A stretch of DNA of 21,148 bases, from positions 1 to 21,148 of the forward strand of contig CAYTRT010000024.1 in assembly GCA_964440295.1 (NCBI GenBank), read 5' to 3'. Positions 8,452 through 15,677 of this stretch are shown here, piece after piece (positions within the stretch are counted from its first letter, which is position 1; each line of letters begins with the position of its first letter). The notes below the pieces were generated by a model. It was given only the letters and a program-made list of their open reading frames with translations. It had not been told where the DNA came from and searched no databases. Position numbers and translations under genes: made by a program. The DNA is from CALIKS01 sp964440295. Its GTDB lineage: Archaea > Thermoproteota > Nitrososphaeria_A > Caldarchaeales > Calditenuaceae.

Positions 8452-9586
8452 GCTTCATCACTGATAATTTTGACTTTTGAGGCTTTATGTATGCTCCGAA
8501 GAATTTTAGAAATGACTTGTAATCCTCCACTACACTTGTTCCTGCAAGTACATCGACGTATGGCAGTGCTGTAAGCATGCCTATCGTTAATGGTCTAAAA
8601 TTTGGCTTATCGGCATGTGGATTCAACCATATTATCTTTGATACTTTCCTGCGTAAATTCTCCATTTCACATTTTAGGAGGTCGATATCGCCTGTGTCCC
8701 ATCCGTCGCTTACTATTATTGCTATCCAGTTCTTATTAATCATCGAGCCATAGTTATCGAGAAAAGTCTTCAACGAATATCCAATTCTCGTCCCACTCCC
8801 CCATAAATCAACGTATTCAGATAGCCTTTTACGAACCTCCTCGAGAGACGCGACGGATAACAGCTCAGTTACCCTGAGCAGCCTTGTACTGAAGACAAAC
8901 ACTTCTGATCTACGGTCGAATCTACTAAAGAGATACATTGCCCTTACGAGCCAGTCGTTATAACTGTCCATGGAGCCGCTGATATCAAGGAAAGCGACTA
9001 GGTGGACCTTGGTCTTTATTCTCGCAGACTTCTTTATTTTAATTATCTCGCCGAGCGTGTTTAAGCTAGCCCTATAAGTCCTCAAAAAGTCTATTTCTCC
9101 CTTCTTAGAGGCTTTCCATCTCAATCCAGGAAGCACTGCAAACTTTCTTCTAAGTCGCTTCATAATTCTCCTGCCCATTTTTATCTTAGTGATATCTATC
9201 GGCTTTACAGACCTCTTGTGCAGAACTTCTGCAGGACTATACATTACCATGTTTTTTCCAGTCTTATCGATTGATGAGCTACCGACATCCTGACTGGATG
9301 CCCCAGTGCTAGTTAAGCCGCTTATGGATTCTTCTTGAACACCAGAGCCACTCGCTTGTCCATCCCTATAGAGCATAGTAAGAATCGTCTCTCTAAGCAA
9401 TTTTTCAAAAAGCGAATACTTCGAGTGATCTTTAATCATGGTTATCTTAATGCCGGTCATTATTGTTTCGTAATCATAATTTGCCAACAGCTGAACAGCT
9501 TGACACGCATCTATAGATTCAGAAACCCCCACCCTTATGCCCAGCTTTCTCAAAACGTTTGACAGCTCGACGATGAAGCTATACAA
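8444..9586 (-). CDS. VWA-domain protein, CoxE-like
   Basis: This 380-residue protein has a C-terminal von Willebrand A domain. Its metal-binding MIDAS is complete: D201-x-S203-x-S205 (FLDISGSMD), T266 (GSGTR) and D294 (VSDGWDTGD). The segment KIIWLNPHADKP at about 317-328 is typical of the CoxE family. Residues 80-110 are a low-complexity Ser/Gly linker. CoxE-type proteins pair with MoxR-type AAA+ ATPases (CoxD) to mature the active site of molybdenum hydroxylases such as aerobic CO dehydrogenase. Here the MoxR gene is directly upstream and moeA directly downstream, which supports that role. The start is TTG 9586, immediately after the TAG of the ATPase gene, with no spacer. The true substrate enzyme is not in the window. 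Confidence 0.85.
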   Translation of the reverse strand: MYSFIVELSNVLRKLGIRVGVSESIDACQAVQLLANYDYETIMTGIKITMIKDHSKYSLFEKLLRETILTMLYRDGQASGSGVQEESISGLTSTGASSQDVGSSSIDKTGKNMVMYSPAEVLHKRSVKPIDITKIKMGRRIMKRLRRKFAVLPGLRWKASKKGEIDFLRTYRASLNTLGEIIKIKKSARIKTKVHLVAFLDISGSMDSYNDWLVRAMYLFSRFDRRSEVFVFSTRLLRVTELLSVASLEEVRKRLSEYVDLWGSGTRIGYSLKTFLDNYGSMINKNWIAIIVSDGWDTGDIDLLKCEMENLRRKVSKIIWLNPHADKPNFRPLTIGMLTALPYVDVLAGTSVVEDYKSFLKFFGAYIKPQKSKLSVMKHA

Positions 9587-10492
9587 CTAATAAACACCAC
9601 TAGACAATGCGTTTAGCGTAGAATCAATGTCAATTTTTGCAGCGTCCTCCTGTGTTTTTATTAGACACAATAACGTAGACTTAACAATATCTCGGTTAAG
9701 CTCTCTAGCACCCAGCTCAGAGAGAGCCTTTGCCCAGTCAAGTGTCTCGGCTACTCCAGGCTTCTTTAGTATATCGCTCCTTTGCCTGATTAAATTAACA
9801 AACCCTACTAGCTTCTCTGCGAGAGAATCGTCAAGAGACTTAACTTTTAGCTTCAAAATTTTTAGCTCCTTTTCCTTTGGTGGATAGGAGATGTATAGAT
9901 ATAGGCATCGTCTCTTCAATCCGTCACCAATCTCTCTTGTCCTATTCGATGTAAGAATCACTATTGGCTGATTCCTCGCCTTGATCGTGCCTATCTCCGG
10001 GATCGTTATCTGAAATTCTGCTAGGAACTCCAGTAAAAATCCCTCGAACTCTTCGTCGGCCCTGTCGACCTCGTCTATGAGTAAGACTGGGGGCAATGGC
10101 CCATCGCTCAGAAGCGCCTTAAGGAGTGGACGCTTAAGGAGATATTTTTCGCTAAATATTTCTTCCTCGACCTCTTGAGGATCCTTTCTATTCTCAACCA
10201 TCTTTATGTATAGTAACTGTCTGGGATAGTTCCACTCATAGATAGCATCAGAGGCATCTAGTCCCTCGTAGCATTGAAGCCTTATGAGTTCGGTTCCTAG
10301 AACCTTCGCCAAGACCTTCGCAATCTCAGTCTTCCCGCAACCAGGCTCGCCCTCGATCAAGAGCGGTTTCCTCATCCTTATGGCTAGAAATAACGCAGTC
10401 GCTATCTCGCGGTCTGCGACATACAATTCTTCTTCCAATTTTTTAATGAGAGTCTCAATATCAAGCGAGTCTAATATCTGATCTCCAGGCAC
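9587..10492 (-). CDS. MoxR-family AAA+ ATPase (CoxD-like)
   Basis: This is a 301-residue AAA+ chaperone ATPase. Walker A GEPGCGKT is at 48-55, Walker B VLLIDEVDRAD at 136-146, sensor 1 LTSNRTRE at about 180-187, and the arginine-finger segment DGLKRRCLY at 190-198. The insert EFLAEFQITIPEIGTI is characteristic of MoxR/CoxD proteins. Such ATPases work with VWA partners to remodel or insert metal centres. The next gene encodes that partner and overlaps nothing but abuts it exactly. The start is GTG 10492. It is the first gene of the operon, with a TATA box about 44 bp upstream. Confidence 0.9.
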   Translation of the reverse strand: MPGDQILDSLDIETLIKKLEEELYVADREIATALFLAIRMRKPLLIEGEPGCGKTEIAKVLAKVLGTELIRLQCYEGLDASDAIYEWNYPRQLLYIKMVENRKDPQEVEEEIFSEKYLLKRPLLKALLSDGPLPPVLLIDEVDRADEEFEGFLLEFLAEFQITIPEIGTIKARNQPIVILTSNRTREIGDGLKRRCLYLYISYPPKEKELKILKLKVKSLDDSLAEKLVGFVNLIRQRSDILKKPGVAETLDWAKALSELGARELNRDIVKSTLLCLIKTQEDAAKIDIDSTLNALSSGVY

Positions 10493-10530
10493 CTATCAGG
10501 CACACCCTTAAACTTATTTCTACCAACACT

Positions 10531-10546
10531 ATTAATAAAACTTTCC
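10531..10546 (-). promoter_or_regulatory. BRE/TATA promoter of the moxR-coxE-moeA operon
   Basis: The minus strand reads GGAAAG (BRE-like) followed by TTTTATTAAT. Its centre is about 44 bp upstream of GTG 10492, predicting a leader of about 18 nt. A second TATA-like AAGTTTAAGG at about 10508-10517 is too close to the start to serve it. Confidence 0.5.
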
Positions 10547-10583
10547 AAGCATATACAGATTAGGTAACAAAATTTTAATAACT

Positions 10584-10886
10584 TTAAGTCTTTTGCCTAA
10601 ATATGTCTGTCTCCTTCCTCCTAATGATGTAGTATTCATTACTACGTGGGAATTCTTCCCTTTTTAAACAACGCACCACTACAAAGAAGTTATTACATCG
10701 ACCAAAAACGCCTGAGACATATCCTACTTCTCTTAATTTTTCGTCATAAACTCTTTCTCCCAAATCAGGAAGCATCTTTGCAGATAATATCAGATTTTCA
10801 TCACTTTTTCTGAAGTAGCTACCAAGCAGTATTATCCTTTCACTTGGACGTGCAGGAGTAAGATCCTTTTTAAATTTGGGACTCAC
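10584..10886 (-). CDS. gar1: H/ACA ribonucleoprotein subunit Gar1
   Basis: Gar1 is the small β-barrel protein that binds the pseudouridine synthase Cbf5 in archaeal H/ACA guide-RNA particles. With the GTG start at 10886 it has 100 residues, the usual archaeal size. The segment LLGSYFRKSDENLILSAK, then LPDLGERVYDEKLREVGYV, then GVFGRCNNFFVVVR match the Gar1 pattern: G-x-x-V-x-D, a glycine-valine turn, then D-V-F-G-P. The usual P after FG is R here. The frame is open to 10985, but that extension runs through srp19 and is not Gar1-like. GTG overlaps the srp19 stop as GTGA. It is the last gene of rps8e-srp19-gar1. Confidence 0.87.
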   Translation of the reverse strand: MSPKFKKDLTPARPSERIILLGSYFRKSDENLILSAKMLPDLGERVYDEKLREVGYVSGVFGRCNNFFVVVRCLKREEFPRSNEYYIIRRKETDIFRQKT

Positions 10887-11167
10887 TTCGACTTGACAGC
10901 CTCTGACGCCAACATTTTCAATAACATCTCCTTCTTCATCGGTCGATTGGGAATAACTCGGACTGCAGAGGATTTTTTCCACCAATAAGAGGGATGGCTA
11001 ATCTGCAATGGCTCTACCTGCCATCCAAGCCTCTCAGCAACTTTTACTAATTGTTCCTGCGTAGGAGACTTAATAGCCTTGTTTAGCGGTACGCGTCTTC
11101 CCCTACTCCGACTTAATCCTTTATCGAAGTATGTTAGCCAAACTATGAAGCCGCTGCGCTTTATCAA
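10883..11167 (-). CDS. srp19: Signal recognition particle 19 kDa protein
   Basis: SRP19 binds the tip of 7S SRP RNA and helps SRP54 assemble. The 94-residue protein has FIVWLTYFDKGLSRSRGRRV at about 7-26, then PTQEQLVKVAERLGW and HPSYWWKKSSAVRV, which follow the family pattern W-x-x-Y-[FL]-D, S-R-x-x-G-R-[RK], P-[ST]-x-x-E and W. The start is TTG 11167; no other in-frame start follows the rps8e stop. GAGG lies 2-5 nt upstream, unusually close. A five-codon mini-ORF fills the gap and ends in a TGA overlapping the TTG. The stop overlaps gar1. Confidence 0.93.
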   Translation of the reverse strand: MIKRSGFIVWLTYFDKGLSRSRGRRVPLNKAIKSPTQEQLVKVAERLGWQVEPLQISHPSYWWKKSSAVRVIPNRPMKKEMLLKMLASEAVKSK

Positions 11168-11181
11168 TCCCTCACACCCAT
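11164..11181 (-). other. Five-codon mini-ORF between rps8e and srp19
   Basis: ATG GGT GTG AGG GAT TGA begins 6 nt after the rps8e stop, in the same frame as rps8e, and its TGA overlaps the TTG start of srp19. It could carry terminating ribosomes to the weak TTG start. Confidence 0.35.
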
Positions 11182-11187
11182 AAGTCT

Positions 11188-11577
11188 CTACTGTTTAGGC
11201 AGTAGTACGGCGTTTATTACACCGTCTGATGATGGCTTAGAAGTTACGCGAGCATCCCCAATTGGGGTCTCTATTATCGCCCCCCTAGTAATTATTCCTC
11301 GCCTCTCAAAATCTCTATTAGCGGGATTAGATTTTACACGGATTATCTCTACACGAGATGTCTTGTTCGACACTGGGTCATAGACATTTGCAAATCTGTC
11401 TGATTTAACAGAGATCTTTATACCCCCACCCCTAGTTCTCTTTAGCTTGATTTCTCGCTGTCCCAGCGTAACTAATACTGGATCACTGCCTCTCTCGTAT
11501 CTTCTTTTTTTCCGCTGTATTCCCTTCTTCCCACCTGACTTCTTTCTCTTATGCAAATCACTGTGCCAAATTGTCAT
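11188..11577 (-). CDS. rps8e: Ribosomal protein S8e
   Basis: This is a small-subunit ribosomal protein of 129 residues, the short archaeal form. It starts with a basic region MTIWHSDLHKRKKSGGKK containing the family's W-H-x-[DS]-x-x-K-R-K-x-[ST]-G-G, then a β-barrel with KLKRTRGGGIKI, VYDPVSNKTSRVEII and NPANRDFERRGIITRGAII (family: NP-x-N-x-x-x-x-R-x-x-I-x-x-K-G-A). ATG 11577 is the first gene of the rps8e-srp19-gar1 operon. It is preceded by a TATA box and a tiny MMSK mini-ORF whose stop overlaps the ATG. Confidence 0.97.
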   Translation of the reverse strand: MTIWHSDLHKRKKSGGKKGIQRKKRRYERGSDPVLVTLGQREIKLKRTRGGGIKISVKSDRFANVYDPVSNKTSRVEIIRVKSNPANRDFERRGIITRGAIIETPIGDARVTSKPSSDGVINAVLLPKQ

Positions 11578-11588
11578 TTTGACATCAT
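11574..11588 (-). other. Four-codon mini-ORF overlapping the rps8e start
   Basis: ATG ATG TCA AAA TGA: the TGA overlaps the rps8e ATG as ATGA. The ATGs are 20-23 nt from the TATA centre, slightly nearer than the usual start distance, so the RNA may or may not include them. Confidence 0.3.
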
Positions 11589-11602
11589 AATTATTAATCT
11601 CC

Positions 11603-11614
11603 GTTAATTTAAGG
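11603..11614 (-). promoter_or_regulatory. TATA promoter of rps8e-srp19-gar1
   Basis: The minus strand reads CCTTAAATTAAC. The centre is about 31 bp upstream of ATG 11577, predicting a very short leader or none. Confidence 0.55.
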
Positions 11615-11652
11615 TTAACTAATCAATGAAGGCAGAACTGTGTGGAAATTAC

Positions 11653-11667
11653 CCGATTAAGGATCGG
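11653..11667 (-). terminator. Short hairpin immediately after rio1
   Basis: CCGAT-CCTTA-ATCGG, a perfect 5-bp stem with a 5-nt loop, starts on the first base after the rio1 TGA. There is no T-run directly behind it, so it may be a 3'-end stabiliser or chance rather than a terminator. Confidence 0.25.
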
Positions 11668-12477
11668 TCATGGTTCTTCTTCCTTCTGAATAATTCTAGA
11701 TAATAGGGCTTCATCATCAAGCGTCTCTACGCCTATACTGGAAAAGTATCTATTTACATTTTTGATGTCTCTTCTCAATAAATCAATCGCCATTGGATGA
11801 GAAATGTGGACAGCTTGTGAAAGGTCTATGAAGTATACGTTGTCAGAGTAATCAAACACTATGTTATATTCGCTTAGGTCTCCATGTATGAGTTTAGCAT
11901 ATCTATATAACTTCTCCATGTATTCAACAACTTTTTCATAAATTATCACACCTGTATCCGGATCAATTTCAATTTCCCTCAGCAATGGATAACGCTCACC
12001 ATTCCTACCGAGAAAACTCATTACCAGCACGTTTCTGCTAACAGTTATCGGTCTTGGAACAGGTATACCCGAATTATAAGCACTTTGTAGATTGGAGTAC
12101 TCTCTCCTCGCCCAGAGATATATAAAATCTCTCAGTTGATTGGGAATTCTCCTAAACCTAGGATCATTAAGGACATACATATTCCTCGATTTGCGGAATT
12201 CAGCATTGTTAACAAGATAGATTTTAACCGCAAGTTCCTCATCGTTTTTTGATTTTGCATGATAAATTCTCGATTCCTTTCCAGCACTCACGACTCCGTA
12301 GAACTCATCAATTATGCCCTTATTCATCAATTCATATATCGTAAATAGGGTCAACTTGTCAAAAACTTCTTCGAATGCCGAGGCATCTAGTGACTTATCT
12401 TTTTCTAAAAATCTATGCTTAACATCACTTATGTATTCTTCACGCATTAATTTTTTTAAGATTTTATCCTCTCTCAT
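11668..12477 (-). CDS. rio1: RIO1-type atypical serine kinase/ATPase
   Basis: Rio1 is needed for late small-subunit ribosome maturation. The 269-residue protein has an N-terminal helical region, then the nucleotide loop SAGKESRIY at 64-72 (Rio1 consensus STGKEA-x-x-Y), the catalytic lysine K85 in LAVKIY, the catalytic loop LIHGDLSEYN at 196-205 with D200, and the metal-binding FIDLSQAVHISHP at 216-228 with D218. The IDxSQxV-x-x-x-HP string separates Rio1 from Rio2. ATG 12477 begins 3 nt after the stop of the nitrilase-family gene, in the same frame. The pair is co-transcribed. No KH-domain gene, a frequent archaeal Rio1 neighbour, follows. Confidence 0.94.
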   Translation of the reverse strand: MREDKILKKLMREEYISDVKHRFLEKDKSLDASAFEEVFDKLTLFTIYELMNKGIIDEFYGVVSAGKESRIYHAKSKNDEELAVKIYLVNNAEFRKSRNMYVLNDPRFRRIPNQLRDFIYLWARREYSNLQSAYNSGIPVPRPITVSRNVLVMSFLGRNGERYPLLREIEIDPDTGVIIYEKVVEYMEKLYRYAKLIHGDLSEYNIVFDYSDNVYFIDLSQAVHISHPMAIDLLRRDIKNVNRYFSSIGVETLDDEALLSRIIQKEEEP

Positions 12478-12480
12478 ATT

Positions 12481-13290
12481 TTAATCTCCCTGATGATTAT
12501 TCCTGATCAATTCGCAATATACTTCTGGTCTCCTGCCCATTAATCTATCGGTTCTTGCCTTTTTCAGCTTCTCGGTATCCACTTCTCCTAGCAAGACTGC
12601 CGAGCCATTTCTTAACCTATTGATCGAGGGTATAAAGATACTTCTCCTTTTTTCAACTGGCTTCACAATTATGCTTCCGCCATCAAATCTTTTCTCTATC
12701 CATATGTTTGGCGCCATTATGGGTATCCGGTTCTCTAGGCTTCTCGCCATTACGTAGAGGTGCCATGGCTTTATTCCCTCCGTAATGATTCTGGATGGAT
12801 TAATTACGATGTCAGCACCTTTTAGCGCGAGGATCCTTACACTCTCTGGATAGACGATGTCGTGACAGATAGCTATGCCGATGTTTGTTCCACTCACTCT
12901 AAATACATCAAATTTATCACCTGGTTTAAATAAAACTCGTTCCTTGTTGAAGAGATGAACCTTATACTGGAAACCTAGAAATTCTCCATGACTATCTATT
13001 ACTGGACACGCTATTCTTATGTGGAGATTTTCCTTGACATAAATTCCTCCACCGACAATGGCTAATTCAAGTGATTTAGAAATGGATGCAAGCTTTTCAA
13101 TAATTGATTGATAATGATCAGCGAGTTGATTAATGATGAGGGTGGGCGTCGAGTGTACCCATAATTCAGGAAGAGCAATGAGATCTGCATTTTTGCTACC
13201 TGCCAGTTGGATTAAACGTGTAATTTCATTTATGTTCTCGTTTAAATCACTAGTGACGCTTGGCTGGATCGCTGCTATTCGGAGCTGCAT
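12481..13290 (-). CDS. Carbon-nitrogen hydrolase (nitrilase superfamily)
   Basis: This is a 269-residue cytoplasmic amidohydrolase. The Glu-Lys-Cys triad is readable: E42 in LIALPELW, K110 in FQYKVHLF and C142 in GIAICHDIVYPE. The second structural region WHLYVMARSLEN at about 176-187 fits the branch of aliphatic amidases, omega-amidases and N-carbamoyl or glutamine-type hydrolases. The CHD after the nucleophile (usually C-Y-D or C-[WF]-E) does not settle the substrate. ATG 13290 has GGAAAG 1-6 nt upstream and a TATA box about 30 bp away. It shares its operon with rio1, which gives no metabolic clue. The aminotransferase gene diverges from it across 95 bp; keto-acid omega-amides would link the two, but that is speculative. 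Confidence 0.9.
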   Translation of the reverse strand: MQLRIAAIQPSVTSDLNENINEITRLIQLAGSKNADLIALPELWVHSTPTLIINQLADHYQSIIEKLASISKSLELAIVGGGIYVKENLHIRIACPVIDSHGEFLGFQYKVHLFNKERVLFKPGDKFDVFRVSGTNIGIAICHDIVYPESVRILALKGADIVINPSRIITEGIKPWHLYVMARSLENRIPIMAPNIWIEKRFDGGSIIVKPVEKRRSIFIPSINRLRNGSAVLLGEVDTEKLKKARTDRLMGRRPEVYCELIRNNHQGD

Positions 13291-13316
13291 CTTTCCATAA
13301 TATTCTTACCTATCCA

Positions 13317-13324
13317 CTAAATAA
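13317..13324 (-). promoter_or_regulatory. TATA promoter of the nitrilase-rio1 operon
   Basis: The minus strand reads TTATTTAG, centred about 30 bp upstream of ATG 13290, in the 95-bp gap shared with the divergent aminotransferase gene. Predicted leader about 4 nt. Confidence 0.5.
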
Positions 13325-13351
13325 GCATGCTGAGGACAATTGAGAAAAGTA

Positions 13352-13360
13352 GATTTTATG
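13352..13360 (+). promoter_or_regulatory. TATA-like promoter of the aminotransferase operon
   Basis: GATTTTATG, preceded by AAAAGTA as a possible BRE, is centred about 30 bp before the TTG start at 13386. A second candidate, TTATAAG at 13366-13372, is probably too close. Confidence 0.4.
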
Positions 13361-13385
13361 CCTCATTATAAGTTCATCGAGAAAG

Positions 13386-14543
13386 TTGGGCATACCCAGG
13401 AATATTGACTTGATCGAGACAAGATGGATAGAGGAGTTCTTCGATAAAATAGACAAAAATAGGCCGGTCATCAACCTAGGGATAGGCGAACCAGATTTTG
13501 GCGTGCCAAACGACATAATAAAGGAAGCCTACAGAGCAATGGCCGAGGGAAAAAATCGCTATACACCCACAGCGGGAATTCACCAACTTAGAGAACTAAT
13601 AGCCGAGCGGTACGGCTCTGCCTGGGATGCCGATATAGATTACTCAAACGTTATTCTAACTCCCGGCGCTAGTAATGCACTATTCATGTTAATTGCATCA
13701 ATAGTTGATGAGGGTGACGAGGTATTGATTCCCATGCCGTCATATCCTCACTACGAAGCAGTCGTTCGCCTTCTAGGAGGTAAGCCAATAGAAATACCCA
13801 CAAAGCTGGAAAAAGACTTTGAGCCTGAGATAGAAGAAATAAACAAGAGAATTACGAGAAAAACCAAACTAATTATTATAAACACGCCCACAAATCCTAC
13901 GGGATACGTGTATGATGATCGGACAATGAGTGCTCTTGTTGACATCGCACTTGAAAAAGGCATCTACATTATTTCTGATGAGGTGTATGAGAATTTTGTT
14001 TATGAAGGAAAGTTTGTCAGCATGAATAAATTTAGATCAATGTTTGATAGGATAGTGACCGTTCATAGTTTTTCTAAGACCTTTGGAATGACAGGCTGGA
14101 GACTGGGATTCCTCATCGGTAATGATTTTTTAATTAGCAACATTTCGAAACTTCAGACATACATAAATGCTTGCCCACCGAGCATAGCGCAATACGCGGC
14201 CCTCTATGCTTTATCAAGTCCATTCGTCGCTGAGAACATTAAGCTCATCATAAACTCCTACAGAGAGAGGCGCGACATAGTATATAACCTATTAAGAAAT
14301 AAGGGTTTTGACGTCTCGCTTCCAAGAGGTGCTTTCTACATATTTCCGAGAATTCCAGTCAAAATGGATTCTTATGAATTTTGTAGAGGATTGCTGAGAA
14401 GTGAGGGCGTCGTCACTATGCCGGGTAGGGCCTTCGGAGAAGCTGGGGAGGGATACTTCAGGATAACGTTTGCTGTAGATCCAGAAATGTTGAGAGTGGC
14501 GGTAGAGCTGATCGAAAAATTTGTATTATGCTACAAACAGTAA
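13386..14543 (+). CDS. Class I/II pyridoxal-phosphate aminotransferase (AspC-like)
   Basis: This 385-residue fold-type I aminotransferase shows the full active-site set: LGIGEPDFGVP at 31-41, the YTPTAGIHQLRE segment at 59-70, N170 in NTPTNPTGYV, D198 and Y201 in SDEVYENF, the PLP lysine K231 in SFSKTFGMTGWR, and the substrate-carboxylate arginine R359 in GYFRITFA. The family Iγ includes aspartate, alanine and aromatic aminotransferases; the sequence alone does not fix the substrate. The start is TTG 13386; no in-frame ATG or GTG lies upstream, and the protein begins close to the usual N-terminus. A small YCII-domain gene follows after 17 nt. Confidence 0.94.
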   Translation: MGIPRNIDLIETRWIEEFFDKIDKNRPVINLGIGEPDFGVPNDIIKEAYRAMAEGKNRYTPTAGIHQLRELIAERYGSAWDADIDYSNVILTPGASNALFMLIASIVDEGDEVLIPMPSYPHYEAVVRLLGGKPIEIPTKLEKDFEPEIEEINKRITRKTKLIIINTPTNPTGYVYDDRTMSALVDIALEKGIYIISDEVYENFVYEGKFVSMNKFRSMFDRIVTVHSFSKTFGMTGWRLGFLIGNDFLISNISKLQTYINACPPSIAQYAALYALSSPFVAENIKLIINSYRERRDIVYNLLRNKGFDVSLPRGAFYIFPRIPVKMDSYEFCRGLLRSEGVVTMPGRAFGEAGEGYFRITFAVDPEMLRVAVELIEKFVLCYKQ

Positions 14544-14560
14544 TATTTTGTGGTTTAGGA

Positions 14561-14830
14561 ATGGAGCAGCATTATTATGTGGTCATTTTAGAGCCAACGG
14601 GAGATCAAAGCGAAGTGACAAAACATAGAAGCGAGCATATTGCTTATCTTGAAGAACAGAAGAAAAAAGGTCGATTAATCTTTGGTGGAAGATTCGCTGA
14701 CGGTAGTGGTGGAATGTATATCCTCCTCGTGGGCAGTCGTTCCGAGGCCGAAGAGATAGCGAGAAACGACCCTTACTGCAAGCTGGGATTTAGAAGACCC
14801 ATAATTAAGGAGTGGGAAAGGGTTCTATAG
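14561..14830 (+). CDS. YCII-domain protein
   Basis: This is an 89-residue ferredoxin-like-fold protein of the YciI family. It has the family's His-Asp pair: the His in RSEHIAYLEEQ and the Asp in NDPYCKLG. Also present are GRLIFGGRFADGSGGMYIL and the closing EW. Some relatives are dechlorinases or small dehydratases, but most have no known activity. I start it at ATG 14561, where the family N-terminus begins. An in-frame ATG at 14528 overlaps the aminotransferase end and would add 11 residues unlike the family. TAGGA abuts the ATG, so no well-spaced ribosome binding site is seen; translation may be coupled to the aminotransferase. Confidence 0.85.
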   Translation: MEQHYYVVILEPTGDQSEVTKHRSEHIAYLEEQKKKGRLIFGGRFADGSGGMYILLVGSRSEAEEIARNDPYCKLGFRRPIIKEWERVL

Positions 14831-14836
14831 AGAAAG

Positions 14837-14846
14837 AATTTATATT
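14837..14846 (+). promoter_or_regulatory. BRE/TATA promoter of the aldolase gene
   Basis: AATTTATATT, preceded by GAAAG, is centred about 29 bp before ATG 14871. This is one of the clearest promoters in the window and predicts a nearly leaderless mRNA. Confidence 0.65.
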
Positions 14847-14870
14847 CACTAGCTACGTGTATGAATTGAC

Positions 14871-15662
14871 ATGAGCTGGGGATTAAAGAATAGATTATCA
14901 AGAATAATCAAGCCGCACGACGGAAGGACGGTCATGTTGGCAATAGATCATGGATACTTTTTGGGCCCAATATCTGGACTGGAAAATCCTCGCCGAAGCA
15001 TAACACCTCTGCTACCATACTGCGACGCCATCATGCCGACTAGGGGTATTCTGAGGACGTGCTTTGACCCTACAATCGACACTGCAGTTGTTTTAAGAGT
15101 GTCAGGAGGCGAAAGCATCGCTGGACCAGCACTAGGAGATGAAGAGATAATTACCTCGATAGAAGAGGCGATCAGACTAAATGCATCTGCTGTGTCCTTC
15201 TCAATATTCGTCGGCACACAGTATGAGCATCAAACGCTTACATCCCTTGCTAAGCTCGTTGACGAGGGCGAGAGGTATGGGATGCCTGTCTTAGCCGTAA
15301 CTGCAGTTGGAAGAGAGCTAGAGAAGAGAGATGCGAGGTATTTATCGCTTGCCTGTAGAATAGCGGCGGAACTAGGCGCTCACTTTGTAAAGACGTATTA
15401 TTGCGAAAACTTCACACGAGTAGCAGATACTTGCCCCGTCCCATTAGTCATTGCTGGTGGGCCAAAACTAGAAAGTGACATGGACGTATTGAAGATGGTC
15501 TACAATGCGATCCAGGAAGGAGCAGTTGGTGTAGATATGGGTAGAAATATATTCCAAGCAAAGAATCCAGTCGGTATGGTTAAGGCAATAAGAAGAATAA
15601 TCCATGAAAATGCAACACCTGAAGAGGCATATGAAGAACTAACAATTAAAACTACTGTCTAG
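14871..15662 (+). CDS. DhnA/LsrF-type class I aldolase
   Basis: This 263-residue (β/α)8 Schiff-base aldolase has D26-H27 in LAIDHGYFLGPISGLENP, VTAVGRELEKRDARYLSL at 143-160, the Schiff-base lysine K174 in HFVKTYYCENF and the phosphate-binding GAVGVDMGRNIFQ at 217-229. These motifs resemble LsrF (3-hydroxy-5-phosphonooxypentane-2,4-dione thiolase) more than the archaeal fructose-bisphosphate aldolase. No lsr transport or kinase genes are present, so AI-2 breakdown is unlikely. A sugar-phosphate aldolase or an ADH-synthase-like role in aromatic amino-acid synthesis are alternatives. It has its own promoter, and it converges on the dehydrogenase gene with a 15-bp gap. Confidence 0.85.
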   Translation: MSWGLKNRLSRIIKPHDGRTVMLAIDHGYFLGPISGLENPRRSITPLLPYCDAIMPTRGILRTCFDPTIDTAVVLRVSGGESIAGPALGDEEIITSIEEAIRLNASAVSFSIFVGTQYEHQTLTSLAKLVDEGERYGMPVLAVTAVGRELEKRDARYLSLACRIAAELGAHFVKTYYCENFTRVADTCPVPLVIAGGPKLESDMDVLKMVYNAIQEGAVGVDMGRNIFQAKNPVGMVKAIRRIIHENATPEEAYEELTIKTTV

Positions 15663-15677
15663 AAATATTTTCACAAA

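Noticed and set aside
10887..10985. Upstream extension of the Gar1 frame
   Set aside because: It overlaps srp19 in another frame, is not Gar1-like, and would make the protein longer than its archaeal relatives; GTG 10886 overlaps the srp19 stop.
14528..14560. Longer start for the YCII-domain gene
   Set aside because: The extra 11 residues overlap the aminotransferase end and do not match the family N-terminus.
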